A DNA stretch of 24,998 nucleotides from DATFLS01 sp964413425 (GTDB lineage Bacteria > Fidelibacterota > JAANXI01), in NCBI GenBank assembly GCA_964413425.1, contig CAYPST010000059.1:1-24998 (forward strand), read 5' to 3'. Positions 7,999 to 15,998 of the stretch are shown here, piece after piece. A program made the position numbers and the translations under genes. Under the pieces are notes generated by a model. It searched no databases. It had not been told where the DNA came from and saw only the letters and a program-made list of their open reading frames with translations. Within the stretch, counting starts at the first letter, position 1. Every line of letters starts with the position of its first letter.

Positions 7999-8921
7999 TG
8001 TCGTCAGAAAATACAAAGGTAAAAATTAAACCTGCTGATTATAAAAGTGATACGCATCCCATCTGGTGTCCGGGGTGCGGCGATTACGGGGTATTGAGTT
8101 CGCTGTATCGGGCACTGGCCCGGCTGCAGCTCCCTCCGGAAGATGTCGCGGTGGTCTCCGGCATCGGCTGCTCCAGCCGGCTGCCGGGTTACGTGGCAAC
8201 CTACGGATTTAACGCGGTTCACGGACGGATTCTCCCCATCGCCACCGGCGTGAAGATGGCTAACCCGAAAATTACCGTGATCGGCGCCGGCGGGGACGGC
8301 GACGGATTCAGTATCGGGATCGGCCACATTCCCCATGCGGCACGCCGGAATATTGATATGACCTATATCGTCATGGACAATGAAATCTATGGCTTAACAA
8401 AGGGCCAGTTATCACCCACCAGCAAAGTCGGAGACGTGACGAAAACCTCCATGTACGGCAGTATTGATCGGCCGATTGAACCGATTCCGTTCATGTTGAG
8501 TGTGGGAGCCACCTTCGTGGCCCGCGCCTATGCCGGGAATCCGAAACATCTGGCGGATATGATTATGCAGGGCATCCGGCATAAAGGATTCGCTTATATC
8601 GATGCAATGAGCCCCTGCCGCACGTTTCGGGGACTGGAGCAGAAAAAACTGCTCGATGAGAAAGTCTACTATCTGGATGACGAATCCGATCACGATCCCA
8701 GCGATAAAAACCGGGCCTGGGAGCTGGCATCACGCAAGAACGGGCTTGCCTGCGGCGTCTTCTACAGAGAAGAAATACCTACCTACGATGAACGATACAA
8801 AGAGATACGGGAGAACGTCCAGGCGAAGGGAATGATACCTATTCAGGAAATCATACAACGGTATATCCCCAGGGATGGCAGAGTGTCCCGGGCAACGGCA
8901 TCTCCCGAACAGACAAAATAA
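7998..8921 (+). CDS. korB: 2-oxoacid:ferredoxin oxidoreductase, beta subunit
   Basis: A 307-residue thiamine-diphosphate-binding subunit. HPIWCPGCGDYG gives C24 and C27, GIGCSS gives C58 and SPCRTF gives C207, the four cysteines expected for the [4Fe-4S] cluster. GAGGDGDGF around D100 and D102, with the downstream MDNEIYGLTKGQLSPTS segment, is the thiamine-diphosphate/magnesium site. It pairs with the fused gamma-alpha subunit encoded immediately upstream, whose stop codon its ATG overlaps by one base. The enzyme can fix CO2 onto succinyl-CoA when ferredoxin is reduced. The ~25 C-terminal residues are basic and probably disordered. Confidence 0.92.
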   Translation: MSSENTKVKIKPADYKSDTHPIWCPGCGDYGVLSSLYRALARLQLPPEDVAVVSGIGCSSRLPGYVATYGFNAVHGRILPIATGVKMANPKITVIGAGGDGDGFSIGIGHIPHAARRNIDMTYIVMDNEIYGLTKGQLSPTSKVGDVTKTSMYGSIDRPIEPIPFMLSVGATFVARAYAGNPKHLADMIMQGIRHKGFAYIDAMSPCRTFRGLEQKKLLDEKVYYLDDESDHDPSDKNRAWELASRKNGLACGVFYREEIPTYDERYKEIRENVQAKGMIPIQEIIQRYIPRDGRVSRATASPEQTK

Positions 8922-9324
8922 TTCTCCCGAACCCGGAGGAAAGTATTTACGACCGGGGTGAAATTCTGTATATTTGCCATTAACGGGTACCTCCTGAAAA
9001 ATATATTTACGGAATCATACCTGCAGAATCCCCATATGAGGGGATATGTATGAAATAGATGGTGTGCGAGAGTCTTGTTGTTTGGTGAACTTCTGCAGAA
9101 CGAGAATAGAGTTGACTGGTTGAGGGGCTCACCGGGGCAGAGCAGCTTCCACATCCGATGCTGCCAGAGGTGATCAGATGTCCTATCCGGACGACACTCA
9201 GAAGGGTATGATCCGAAACGGCCTTATCACATGTTCTGTCGTTCTCCTGATCTGCGGTATAAAAATTTACAGGGAAATTACGCGATGAGCCCCCTGTGCA
9301 AACCCGTAACAGTAGAGAGGAGTG
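8922..9324. other. gene-free interval before fumarate hydratase genes
   Basis: No gene is seen on either strand. ATCCCC (9028-9033) and GGGGAT (9040-9045) form a perfect 6-bp hairpin with a 6-nt loop, flanked by ATAC/GTAT that could extend it imperfectly; no T tail follows. A TATAAAAAT stretch near 9256-9266 could be a -10-like element for the fumarate hydratase genes, but no matching -35 is clear. Confidence 0.3.
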
Positions 9325-10212
9325 ATGATCGTGAAAATCGATGAACAGTCACTGGAAGATCAGGTGTACGAGTTAATTGTTCGGGCATCCACTGATCTCC
9401 CGGACGATGTCGCCAGAGCCCTGCACGCTGCTCAGCAGTATGAATCGGAGGGCTCTCCGGCGAAAAATGTGTTCTCTATGCTCCTGAAGAATGTGGAGCT
9501 GGCCCGGCAGAATAAAACCCCCATCTGTCAGGATACCGGGACCAATATTTATCATATCCATTATCCGGCCGGGACGAGCACGCTCCGGTTGAAACAGGTG
9601 ATTCGGGATGCCACGGTTCGGGCTACCGAGGACAGTATTCTGCGACCGAATGCTGTCGATTCTATTACCGGAAAGAATACCGGGAATAATCTGGGGGTGG
9701 AGAACCCTTTTATGCAATTTGAGGAATGGGACGAAGATTCTCTCCGGATTGAACTGATGCTCAAAGGAGGCGGCTGCGAGAATGTGTCCACCCAGTATAA
9801 ACTTCCGGATAGTGAACTGGAGGCCGGCCGGGATTTAAACGGTGTCTATAAGACTGTGGTGGATGCGGTCTATAATGCCCAGGGATTGGGATGTGCGCCG
9901 GGGGTTCTGGGCGTCGGTATCGGCGGGGATCGGGCGACCTCGCATCTGACAGCAAAGAAGCAATTGTTCAGAAAACTGGATGATACCAACCCAGACAGCC
10001 AGCTGGCTGACCTGGAAAGCAGGCTCTATACAGACCTGAACTCTCTGGGGATCGGACCGATGGGATTCGGCGGGAAAACCACGGTGCTGGGTGTCAAAAT
10101 CGGAAGTGCTCACCGGATTCCCGCGTCTTATTTCGTATCAATCGCGTATATGTGTTGGGCATACCGGCGTCACTCACTGACTATCCAAAACGGGGAGGTA
10201 CAGTATGATTGA
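9325..10212 (+). CDS. class I fumarate hydratase, alpha (N-terminal) subunit
   Basis: This is the catalytic, [4Fe-4S]-bearing part of a two-subunit class I fumarase, which interconverts fumarate and malate; the L(+)-tartrate dehydratase alpha subunit is a close relative and cannot be fully excluded. With the start at 9325 the three cluster cysteines are C68 (PICQDTGT), C151 (GGGCEN) and C190 (GLGCAPG). Length of 295 residues matches the family. GAGAGGAG lies just upstream; ATG 9325 is chosen, though GTG 9322 or GTG 9331 are possible. It overlaps the beta subunit by 8 bases. Neighbouring Kor, Hdr and fumarate reductase genes support a role in the (reductive) TCA pathway rather than tartrate use. 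Confidence 0.88.
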   Translation: MIVKIDEQSLEDQVYELIVRASTDLPDDVARALHAAQQYESEGSPAKNVFSMLLKNVELARQNKTPICQDTGTNIYHIHYPAGTSTLRLKQVIRDATVRATEDSILRPNAVDSITGKNTGNNLGVENPFMQFEEWDEDSLRIELMLKGGGCENVSTQYKLPDSELEAGRDLNGVYKTVVDAVYNAQGLGCAPGVLGVGIGGDRATSHLTAKKQLFRKLDDTNPDSQLADLESRLYTDLNSLGIGPMGFGGKTTVLGVKIGSAHRIPASYFVSIAYMCWAYRRHSLTIQNGEVQYD

Positions 10213-10789
10213 GTTACAGTTGCCAGTTTCCGAGCAAGAAATCCGTGAATTGAGAGTCGGCGACGAAGTCGGAATCCATGGCACGATGATTACCGCCAGA
10301 GATGCCGCTCATGAATATCTGATCGAAGAATCCCCCGACTTTATTCGGCCGTATCTGGAAAACTCGTTGATTTATCATTGCGGGCCCGTGGTGAAACAAT
10401 CAAATGGAAAGTGGTCCTTTGTCGCCGCAGGACCCACCACCAGTATCCGGGAAGAGCCCTATGAAGGGACCGTCATTAAAAATTACCAGGTGAGGGGCGT
10501 GATCGGCAAAGGGGGCATGGGTGAGAAGACCCTCGCCGCCCTGAACGAATATGGTGCCGTGTATTTACATGCCATCGGAGGGCTGGCGACCTTGCTGGCC
10601 GAATCCGTCAAGGAGGTGAAAGACGTCTTTATGCTGGAAGAGTTCGGCGTTCCGGAAGCCATGTGGGTTATTGAGGTGAAGAACTTTCCGGCGGTTGTCA
10701 CCATGGATTCCCATCAAAAATCGCTGCATACCAAAATTAAAGCAGATTCGCGGGAGGCGGCTCAACGCCTTATTCATCCTGTAGTATAG
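10205..10789 (+). CDS. class I fumarate hydratase, beta (C-terminal) subunit
   Basis: A 194-residue protein matching the C-terminal swivelling domain of class I fumarases and tartrate dehydratases. Recognisable stretches are GTMITARDAAH, YHCGPVV, AAGPTTS and VIGKGGMG. It completes the active site formed with the alpha subunit and takes part in dehydration of malate to fumarate. Translation is coupled: the ATG lies inside the last codons of the alpha subunit, with GGGGAGG six bases upstream. Two-subunit class I enzymes of this kind are typical of anaerobes and archaea, and their exposed cluster makes them oxygen-sensitive. Confidence 0.88.
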   Translation: MIELQLPVSEQEIRELRVGDEVGIHGTMITARDAAHEYLIEESPDFIRPYLENSLIYHCGPVVKQSNGKWSFVAAGPTTSIREEPYEGTVIKNYQVRGVIGKGGMGEKTLAALNEYGAVYLHAIGGLATLLAESVKEVKDVFMLEEFGVPEAMWVIEVKNFPAVVTMDSHQKSLHTKIKADSREAAQRLIHPVV

Positions 10790-11062
10790 AAGGCGCCTCT
10801 GTACTGCCGGTGAGTGGATTTTGGAAAATATGAGAACGGCAACTTCGGGTGGCGGATAATTTTTCCCATCTATAGGAATGATGTTTTTAATTATGACGAA
10901 CCGGATTAGGGCAGTGTCTGGCTGTGATGTAAGATAACCGCGCTCATGAAGAGATCTCCCGAAGATGGCACTTTTATTGCATTATCGTAACCCGGAACTA
11001 TTCAATATCGGTTGCCTGTGATTCCTGACAGGCAGCAGGAACGGATAGCCAATTACGATGGT

Positions 11063-11221
11063 ATGCCAAAAATTGAGGAGGTGAAGGCCGGACAATTCTC
11101 TAAATTGTGGACTTCAATTCAGACTCTGCAATATGGATCTGTGGTGGTTCTGGTAGATGGAGGTCGGATACGCTCTAGCGAAGCACATTTCTCCTTTTCA
11201 TTTCTGGAATTCTTCCGGTAA
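11063..11221 (+). CDS. possible small DUF2292 (YezD-like) protein
   Basis: A 52-residue frame. Its middle, IQTLQYGSVVVLVDGGRIR, resembles the core of the DUF2292/YezD family of small proteins, whose pattern is an amphipathic helix followed by (R/Y)(F/Y)GSV, a beta strand, then DG and another strand. The C-terminal FSFSFLEFFR is less typical. ATG 11063 has no good ribosome site; the frame is open upstream to a TTG at 11012, and GTG 11081 lies directly after GGAG. The surrounding 10790-11370 interval otherwise shows no gene. It may be a real small gene or a decayed one. Confidence 0.35.
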   Translation: MPKIEEVKAGQFSKLWTSIQTLQYGSVVVLVDGGRIRSSEAHFSFSFLEFFR

Positions 11222-11370
11222 TCCTTCTGACGCCGGTATCCGGAAATACGTAGTATGACTTAATAAGGCTTAATCCGGGCCCTTATAATAGAGTAGTCGC
11301 TGGACATCTGAATATCCGGTGACAAGAAAACGTATGAGTTATCGGTACGAAATTCTGGGGTGCCATTGTT

Positions 11371-11778
11371 ATGAAGATTGATCTGTCCCGGACAAAGGTT
11401 CAAGACGCCTTTGTCGAGAAGGTGCAGGAAATCAGCGGACAAAATCTGCTGGCCTGTTACCAGTGCGGCAAGTGTTCCGCGGGTTGTCCGGCCGTGGGAC
11501 AAATGGACATTCTGCCGAACCAGATCATCCGGCTTGCCCAGCTCGGTCTGAAAGACCGGCTGCTGCAATCCAGGGCCATCTGGATTTGTGAGTCCTGCAT
11601 GACCTGCAACACCCGCTGTCCCAAGGGCATTGATATTGCGGAAGTCATAGAAACGCTGCGGCAACTGCTCCTCCGCAAGCGAATAGATCATGTGCACATC
11701 GAGAAGCTGACTGAAGAAGAGCGAGGCACGGTACCTGCAATTGCTCTGGTGAGCAATTTCAGAAAATTCACTTCCTGA
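11371..11778 (+). CDS. hdrC: heterodisulfide reductase subunit C-like iron-sulfur protein
   Basis: A 135-residue ferredoxin-like protein with two [4Fe-4S] motifs, CYQCGKCSAGCP (about residues 29-40) and CESCMTCNTRCPKG (about 73-86), the layout of HdrC. It passes electrons between HdrA and HdrB in the cytoplasm. It is shorter than the ~180 residues of methanogen HdrC, as is common in bacterial Hdr-like complexes. hdrB follows after 45 bases, while hdrA lies over 4 kb downstream, separated by a kor operon. In sulfate reducers the same set works with FlxABCD, and those genes are also present downstream. Confidence 0.88.
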   Translation: MKIDLSRTKVQDAFVEKVQEISGQNLLACYQCGKCSAGCPAVGQMDILPNQIIRLAQLGLKDRLLQSRAIWICESCMTCNTRCPKGIDIAEVIETLRQLLLRKRIDHVHIEKLTEEERGTVPAIALVSNFRKFTS

Positions 11779-11823
11779 CGACGGATACGATGCCCCGGAA
11801 AGGGTGCATCACCGGATCGGTTA

Positions 11824-12708
11824 ATGGGTATGAAAATCAGTTATTATCCTGGCTGTACACTGAAAAGCAGCGCAAAAAATTTCGAAGACTCCACGTTGTT
11901 TTCCCTGCAGCAACTGGGGGTGGAAGTAGAAGAGCTTCCCAGATGGAATTGCTGTGGAACCGTCTTTTCCCTGGCCACCGATGATCTGTTCCATCATGTG
12001 GCGCCCATCCGAAACCTGATCCGTGCCAGAGAGCGTGATTCTGCCGAGCTGATGACGCTGTGTTCCATGTGTTACAATACCTTAAAGCGCGCAAACGAGC
12101 GTGTGAAACGAGATCCGGAAAGCCTTGACAAGATCAATAAGTTCATGGATGATGAACGTATCGATTATGAAGGGGATGTCCGGGTCGTGCACCTGCTGGA
12201 ATTGTTACGAGATGAAATGAGGTTCGACGTCCTCCGGGAGCACGTTGTCAGGCCGCTTCACAACCTCAGAGTTGCCAGTTATTACGGGTGCATGCTGGTG
12301 CGACCCCGGGGCATCGGCCTTGATGACGCAGAAAACCCGACGGTGCTGGAAAATTGTGTGAGCGCGATTGGTGCCCAGCCCATTGATTTTCCCTATAAAA
12401 ATGAATGCTGTGCCGCCTATCAAACGGTTGATAAACCGGAAATCGTGGCGGACCGGGCATTCCAGATTCTCACGTCGGCGCAGGCTCTGGGCGCAGATGT
12501 GGTGGCTGTCAGCTGCCCGCTGTGTGCATTCAACCTGGATCACCGGCAAAAAGAGACCCTCCGGAAATATCCGGAATTCAAACACATCCCCATTCTCTAT
12601 TTTACCCAGCTGCTGGCACTCGCCCTGGGATGCTCGGAACAAGAGTTACGACTCGATTTACACTACGTGGACCCCAGACCGCTGCTGAGCGAACGGGGAT
12701 TTATATAA
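11824..12708 (+). CDS. hdrB: heterodisulfide reductase subunit B-like CCG-domain protein
   Basis: A 294-residue protein with two complete CCG domains, the fold that binds the unusual non-cubane [4Fe-4S] clusters of HdrB. Domain 1 has YYPGC (C11), NCCG (C43, C44) and CSMC (C80, C83), i.e. CX31CCX35CXXC. Domain 2 has YYGCM, NECCAAY and SCPLC. All cluster cysteines appear present, so it should be redox-active. In methanogens HdrB reduces the CoM-CoB heterodisulfide; bacteria lack that substrate, and the real partner is open. The fumarate-reductase-type genes downstream suggest electrons may pass to fumarate. Start ATG 11824 or ATG 11830; neither has a strong ribosome site. Confidence 0.9.
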   Translation: MGMKISYYPGCTLKSSAKNFEDSTLFSLQQLGVEVEELPRWNCCGTVFSLATDDLFHHVAPIRNLIRARERDSAELMTLCSMCYNTLKRANERVKRDPESLDKINKFMDDERIDYEGDVRVVHLLELLRDEMRFDVLREHVVRPLHNLRVASYYGCMLVRPRGIGLDDAENPTVLENCVSAIGAQPIDFPYKNECCAAYQTVDKPEIVADRAFQILTSAQALGADVVAVSCPLCAFNLDHRQKETLRKYPEFKHIPILYFTQLLALALGCSEQELRLDLHYVDPRPLLSERGFI

Positions 12709-12720
12709 TCTTGGTAATGG

Positions 12721-12960
12721 AATAGCACGCAGATGACGCAGATGTTACAGATTTTCACAGATAGATATTTAAAAAAAGTTTTGGCAATCGCTCAGACCAG
12801 GATTATTCCGGTAGTTTCCCCTGCTGAAACAGCGATGGGTGCCCTCTACAGAGATATGCATAGCCCCTTGGGAAACCGCTGGAACGGAGTTCGGAGTTGG
12901 GGAATGCTTCGCTCAGTTCTTAATCTGTGGTCATCCTTTTTTTCTGTGTCAATCCGTGTG
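12721..12960. repeat. mosaic intergenic repeat with inverted arms between hdrB and korD
   Basis: The left arm (about 12726-12765) repeats an ACGCAGATG/ACAGATTTTC-type unit with a 9-11 bp period. The right arm (about 12919-12960) is the inverted form: TTAATCTGTGG, then TTTCTGTGTCAATCCGTG. Between them a GGAGTTCGGAGTTGGGGAATG stretch also looks repetitive. The interval has no credible gene and interrupts an otherwise tightly packed operon. The arms are of the same type as those at 470-900. Confidence 0.6.
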
Positions 12961-12986
12961 CTATTTCAATCAGTAAGGAAATTACC

Positions 12987-13262
12987 GTGGCGTATTTTGG
13001 TGATCTGAAGGCAAAAAAGGGCCGGATTCATATTGACAGGGAACGCTGCAAGGGATGCGGTTTCTGTGTGGAGTATTGCCCCAGAGATGTCCTGGAGTTA
13101 TCCGATGAATTCAATGAGAAGGGGTATCATCCTCCCGTTATTGTCAAAGAGGATGAGTGTTGTTACTGTCAATTATGTGAAACCATCTGCCCGGATTTTG
13201 CCATCTTTGTCACCCTGAAGCAAGAGGAGTATACCATTGAAAACAGTGAAAGCCGATCCTAA
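12987..13262 (+). CDS. korD: 2-oxoacid:ferredoxin oxidoreductase, ferredoxin (delta) subunit
   Basis: A 91-residue two-cluster ferredoxin. Motif 1 is CKGCGFCVEYCP (C21, C24, C27, C31); motif 2 is CYCQLCETICP (C59 region: C58, C61, C64, C68). It accepts electrons inside the four-subunit Kor complex and hands them to free ferredoxin. The frame is open upstream to 12927, but GTG 12987 has AAGGA seven bases upstream and the conserved GRIHIDRERC follows, so I start there. Its end overlaps korA by 26 bases. MAYFGDLKAKKG is a plausible short N-terminus. Start of the korDABC group. Confidence 0.87.
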   Translation: MAYFGDLKAKKGRIHIDRERCKGCGFCVEYCPRDVLELSDEFNEKGYHPPVIVKEDECCYCQLCETICPDFAIFVTLKQEEYTIENSESRS

Positions 13263-14403
13263 AGGCGTCTTAACCGGCTCCCACTTTCTGGACGGGGATT
13301 TTGCACTTGCTGAAGGAGCTCTGGCGGCCGGGTGTCGGTTTTTTGCCGGCTATCCGATTACCCCCTCGACTGAGACCGCAGAGCGCTTCGCCGCCCGTAT
13401 CCCCAAAGTGGGAGGTGTCTTCATTCAGATGGAAGACGAACTCGGGTCCATTGCGGCACTGATCGGGGCATCCTGGGGCGGGAAGAAAGTCATGACCGTC
13501 ACTTCGGGGCCCGGCTTCTCGCTGATGATGGAGAATATCGGGCTGGCCTGTATGATGGAGACGCCCCTGGTCATTGCGAATGTGCAGCGCGGCGGGCCTT
13601 CCACGGGCCTCCCCACCCTGACCGGACAGCAGGATATGATGCAGGTCCGGTGGGGATCACACGGGGACTATGCGATTATCGCCCTCTCGCCCGATTCCCC
13701 GCAGGAATGCTTCGACCTGACCATCGAGGCCTTCAACCTATCCGAGCGGTTCCGCGTTCCCACCTTCGTGATGACGGATGAATGCGTCGGGCATATGCAT
13801 GAAAAGGTGGTCATCCCGGAGGCAGATGAAATTGAAGTGGTTGAACGCAAGTGGTACGAAGGGCCGAAAGAGGAATACCTTCCCTACAAAACGGACGGCG
13901 ATCTGGTGCCGTATATGGTGAAAGCGGGTGACGGGTATCGATTTCACTCCACCGGGCTAACCCATGACGAACGGGGCTATCCCGAGATCAATGCGGAATG
14001 CCAGCGGGTGGCAATCCCCCGGCTCCTCAACAAAATTAAAAACAATGCGGATGAAATTATCAGGATCGAGGAGAATGAAACAGACAAGGCCGACGTCATC
14101 GTGGTGTCATACGGCATTACCTCCCGGGTGGCTGTGAAAGCCGTCCAGCAGGCGAAAAAGGAGGGCATCAAAGTCGGGACGTTACGCCTGGTGACCGTCT
14201 GGCCGTTTCCGGAACAACGCATCCGGGAGCTGGCGGAACAGGTGCAGGCTTTCGTGGTGCCGGAAATCAATGCCGGACAGATGGTCCTGGAAGTGGAGCG
14301 GTGCGCTCGCGGACAGGCGTCGGTAACCCATGTCCCTCATTACGGAGGATGGGTACACGATCCCAAAGATATTCTTAATGCCATACAAGAGGCTGTCAAA
14401 TGA
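13237..14403 (+). CDS. korA: 2-oxoacid:ferredoxin oxidoreductase, alpha subunit
   Basis: A 388-residue alpha subunit with FFAGYPITPSTETAE (about 36-49), QMEDELGSIAALIGASWGG, TSGPGFSLMMENIGLA, NVQRGGPSTGLPTLTGQQDM and a C-terminal transketolase-like half (VVSYGITSRVAVKAV). It works with the delta, beta and gamma subunits, all encoded here. The order and separate gamma subunit match the KorDABC type specific for 2-oxoglutarate, but substrate specificity is inferred. The start is TTG 13237, with GGAG seven bases upstream inside korD. The four-base overlap ATGA with korB shows coupling. It is a paralogue of the fused enzyme at 6232. Confidence 0.9.
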   Translation: MKTVKADPKGVLTGSHFLDGDFALAEGALAAGCRFFAGYPITPSTETAERFAARIPKVGGVFIQMEDELGSIAALIGASWGGKKVMTVTSGPGFSLMMENIGLACMMETPLVIANVQRGGPSTGLPTLTGQQDMMQVRWGSHGDYAIIALSPDSPQECFDLTIEAFNLSERFRVPTFVMTDECVGHMHEKVVIPEADEIEVVERKWYEGPKEEYLPYKTDGDLVPYMVKAGDGYRFHSTGLTHDERGYPEINAECQRVAIPRLLNKIKNNADEIIRIEENETDKADVIVVSYGITSRVAVKAVQQAKKEGIKVGTLRLVTVWPFPEQRIRELAEQVQAFVVPEINAGQMVLEVERCARGQASVTHVPHYGGWVHDPKDILNAIQEAVK

Positions 14404-15284
14404 ACGAACCAGAAATCAAGGAGAACGGACAGAATCCGGTAGAAGATTTTCTTCGCATGGACCGGATGCCCCACATCTGGTGTTCCGGATGCGGCATCGG
14501 CACGGTGGTCGCTTCCTTCGTGGAGGCGCTGCGAAAAAGTGAGGTTGATCTCGATAACGTGGCGGTGGTGTCGGGTATTGGCTGCACCGGAAGGGTAGCC
14601 GGATACATCAAGCTGGATTCATTCCATACCACCCACGGCCGGGCAATCCCTTTTGCCACCGGATTAAAACTGGCGAATCCGGAGCTGAAGGTGGTGGTCT
14701 TCAGCGGCGACGGTGATATCGTGGGCATCGGAGGGAATCATTTTATCCACGCCGCCCGCAGAAACATGGATCTGACGGTGATCTGTCTGAACAACTTCAA
14801 TTATGCCATGACCGGCGGGCAGGTGGCAGCCACCACCCCCATGCAGGCGAATGCCTCTACCAGCCCGTATGGCAATTTCGAATTTCCGTTTAACCTCCCC
14901 TACCTGGCGGAAGCCAGCGGTGCGACCTATGTGGCACGGTGGACGGCACTCCATACCAGGCGAACCACCAAATCGTTCCGGGAAGCTCTTGGCAGAAAAG
15001 GATTTTCGTTCATTGAGGTGATTACCCCCTGTGTGACTCTGTACGCCCGCAGAAATCGACTGGGACAGGGATTGGACTTATTGAAATATTATCACGAGAA
15101 CTCTGTCATCAAGCACGGCGAGGAGACGAAAAACCTCAAGATCGATTTCCAGGGAGAGTTAACGGTCGGGAAATTCGTCGAGAAAGACGAGCCAACTTTT
15201 ATCGATTCCATGAATCAGCATCTCGGGAAGGTCCTGGGAGATAAATATCAATTATACGGGAGGATAAGCCATGACGGAAATTAG
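14400..15284 (+). CDS. korB: 2-oxoacid:ferredoxin oxidoreductase, beta subunit
   Basis: A 294-residue thiamine-diphosphate subunit. HIWCSGCGIG gives C28 and C31, GIGCTG gives C62 and TPC gives C211, the four cluster cysteines. FSGDGDIVGIGGNHFIHAARRN is the thiamine/magnesium motif (positions about 102-122; GDGD at 103-106), and LNNFNYAMTGGQ follows. It forms the catalytic core with the alpha subunit and interconverts a 2-oxoacid (probably 2-oxoglutarate) with the CoA ester and CO2. The ATG overlaps the korA stop; the gene end overlaps korC by 14 bases. Confidence 0.92.
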   Translation: MNEPEIKENGQNPVEDFLRMDRMPHIWCSGCGIGTVVASFVEALRKSEVDLDNVAVVSGIGCTGRVAGYIKLDSFHTTHGRAIPFATGLKLANPELKVVVFSGDGDIVGIGGNHFIHAARRNMDLTVICLNNFNYAMTGGQVAATTPMQANASTSPYGNFEFPFNLPYLAEASGATYVARWTALHTRRTTKSFREALGRKGFSFIEVITPCVTLYARRNRLGQGLDLLKYYHENSVIKHGEETKNLKIDFQGELTVGKFVEKDEPTFIDSMNQHLGKVLGDKYQLYGRISHDGN

Positions 15285-15834
15285 ATTTTCCGGGTTCGGA
15301 GGACAGGGTATTATCCGCTGCGGATTAATTACCGGCAAGGCGCTCTCCCTGTTCGAGGGCAAACAGGCAACCATGAACCAAAGCTTTGGTCCGGAAGCCC
15401 GGGGCAGTGCCTGCAGCTCCCAGCTGCTGGTTGATGATGAACGAGTGCTCTATCCCTACATCACCCGTCCGGAGATTCTGGTGTCCATGTCCCAGGAAGC
15501 CTACGATAAATACGAGCCGGAACTACGGGACGACGGAACGCTGATTATCGATGAAGACCTGGTGAATCCCAAACCGCCTCGAGGCGATATCAAACTCTAC
15601 TCCATCCCCGCCACCCGGTTCGCCGAGGATCTGGGCAATCGGATTATTGCCAATCTGGTGATGCTGGGCTTTGTCTCTGCTGTGACCAAGATTGTCTCTC
15701 CGGAATCGATGAAAAAAGCACTCCCGGGACTCGTCCCGGATCGATATGTGGAATTGAATAAGAAAGCATTTGATCAGGGCTATGAATACGGATTAAATGT
15801 CCTTGAAAAAGAAAAGGAAGAGGTGGACAACTGA
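15271..15834 (+). CDS. korC: 2-oxoacid:ferredoxin oxidoreductase, gamma subunit
   Basis: A 187-residue gamma subunit with the family start EIRFSGFGGQGIIRCG and the central NQSFGPEARGSACSSQL. It binds CoA in characterised relatives and completes the delta-alpha-beta-gamma complex. ATG 15271 has GGGAGG upstream and lies within the end of korB. The 164 bases between this stop and hdrA hold no gene and no clear terminator, so transcription may continue. Confidence 0.9.
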   Translation: MTEIRFSGFGGQGIIRCGLITGKALSLFEGKQATMNQSFGPEARGSACSSQLLVDDERVLYPYITRPEILVSMSQEAYDKYEPELRDDGTLIIDEDLVNPKPPRGDIKLYSIPATRFAEDLGNRIIANLVMLGFVSAVTKIVSPESMKKALPGLVPDRYVELNKKAFDQGYEYGLNVLEKEKEEVDN

Positions 15835-15998
15835 ACCAGATGCCCAGTCGTCCCTGGAGAAATCCGGACGATAATTACGGGACGTCTGTCTGAGATGAGA
15901 AGGAATATACATCGACAGCTGTCTCTCTCGGGGAATAGGAAACGAAACGACAGTGTCCGGGCGAAGAACATGATCACTAATCGAAACTGGCGAAGGCT

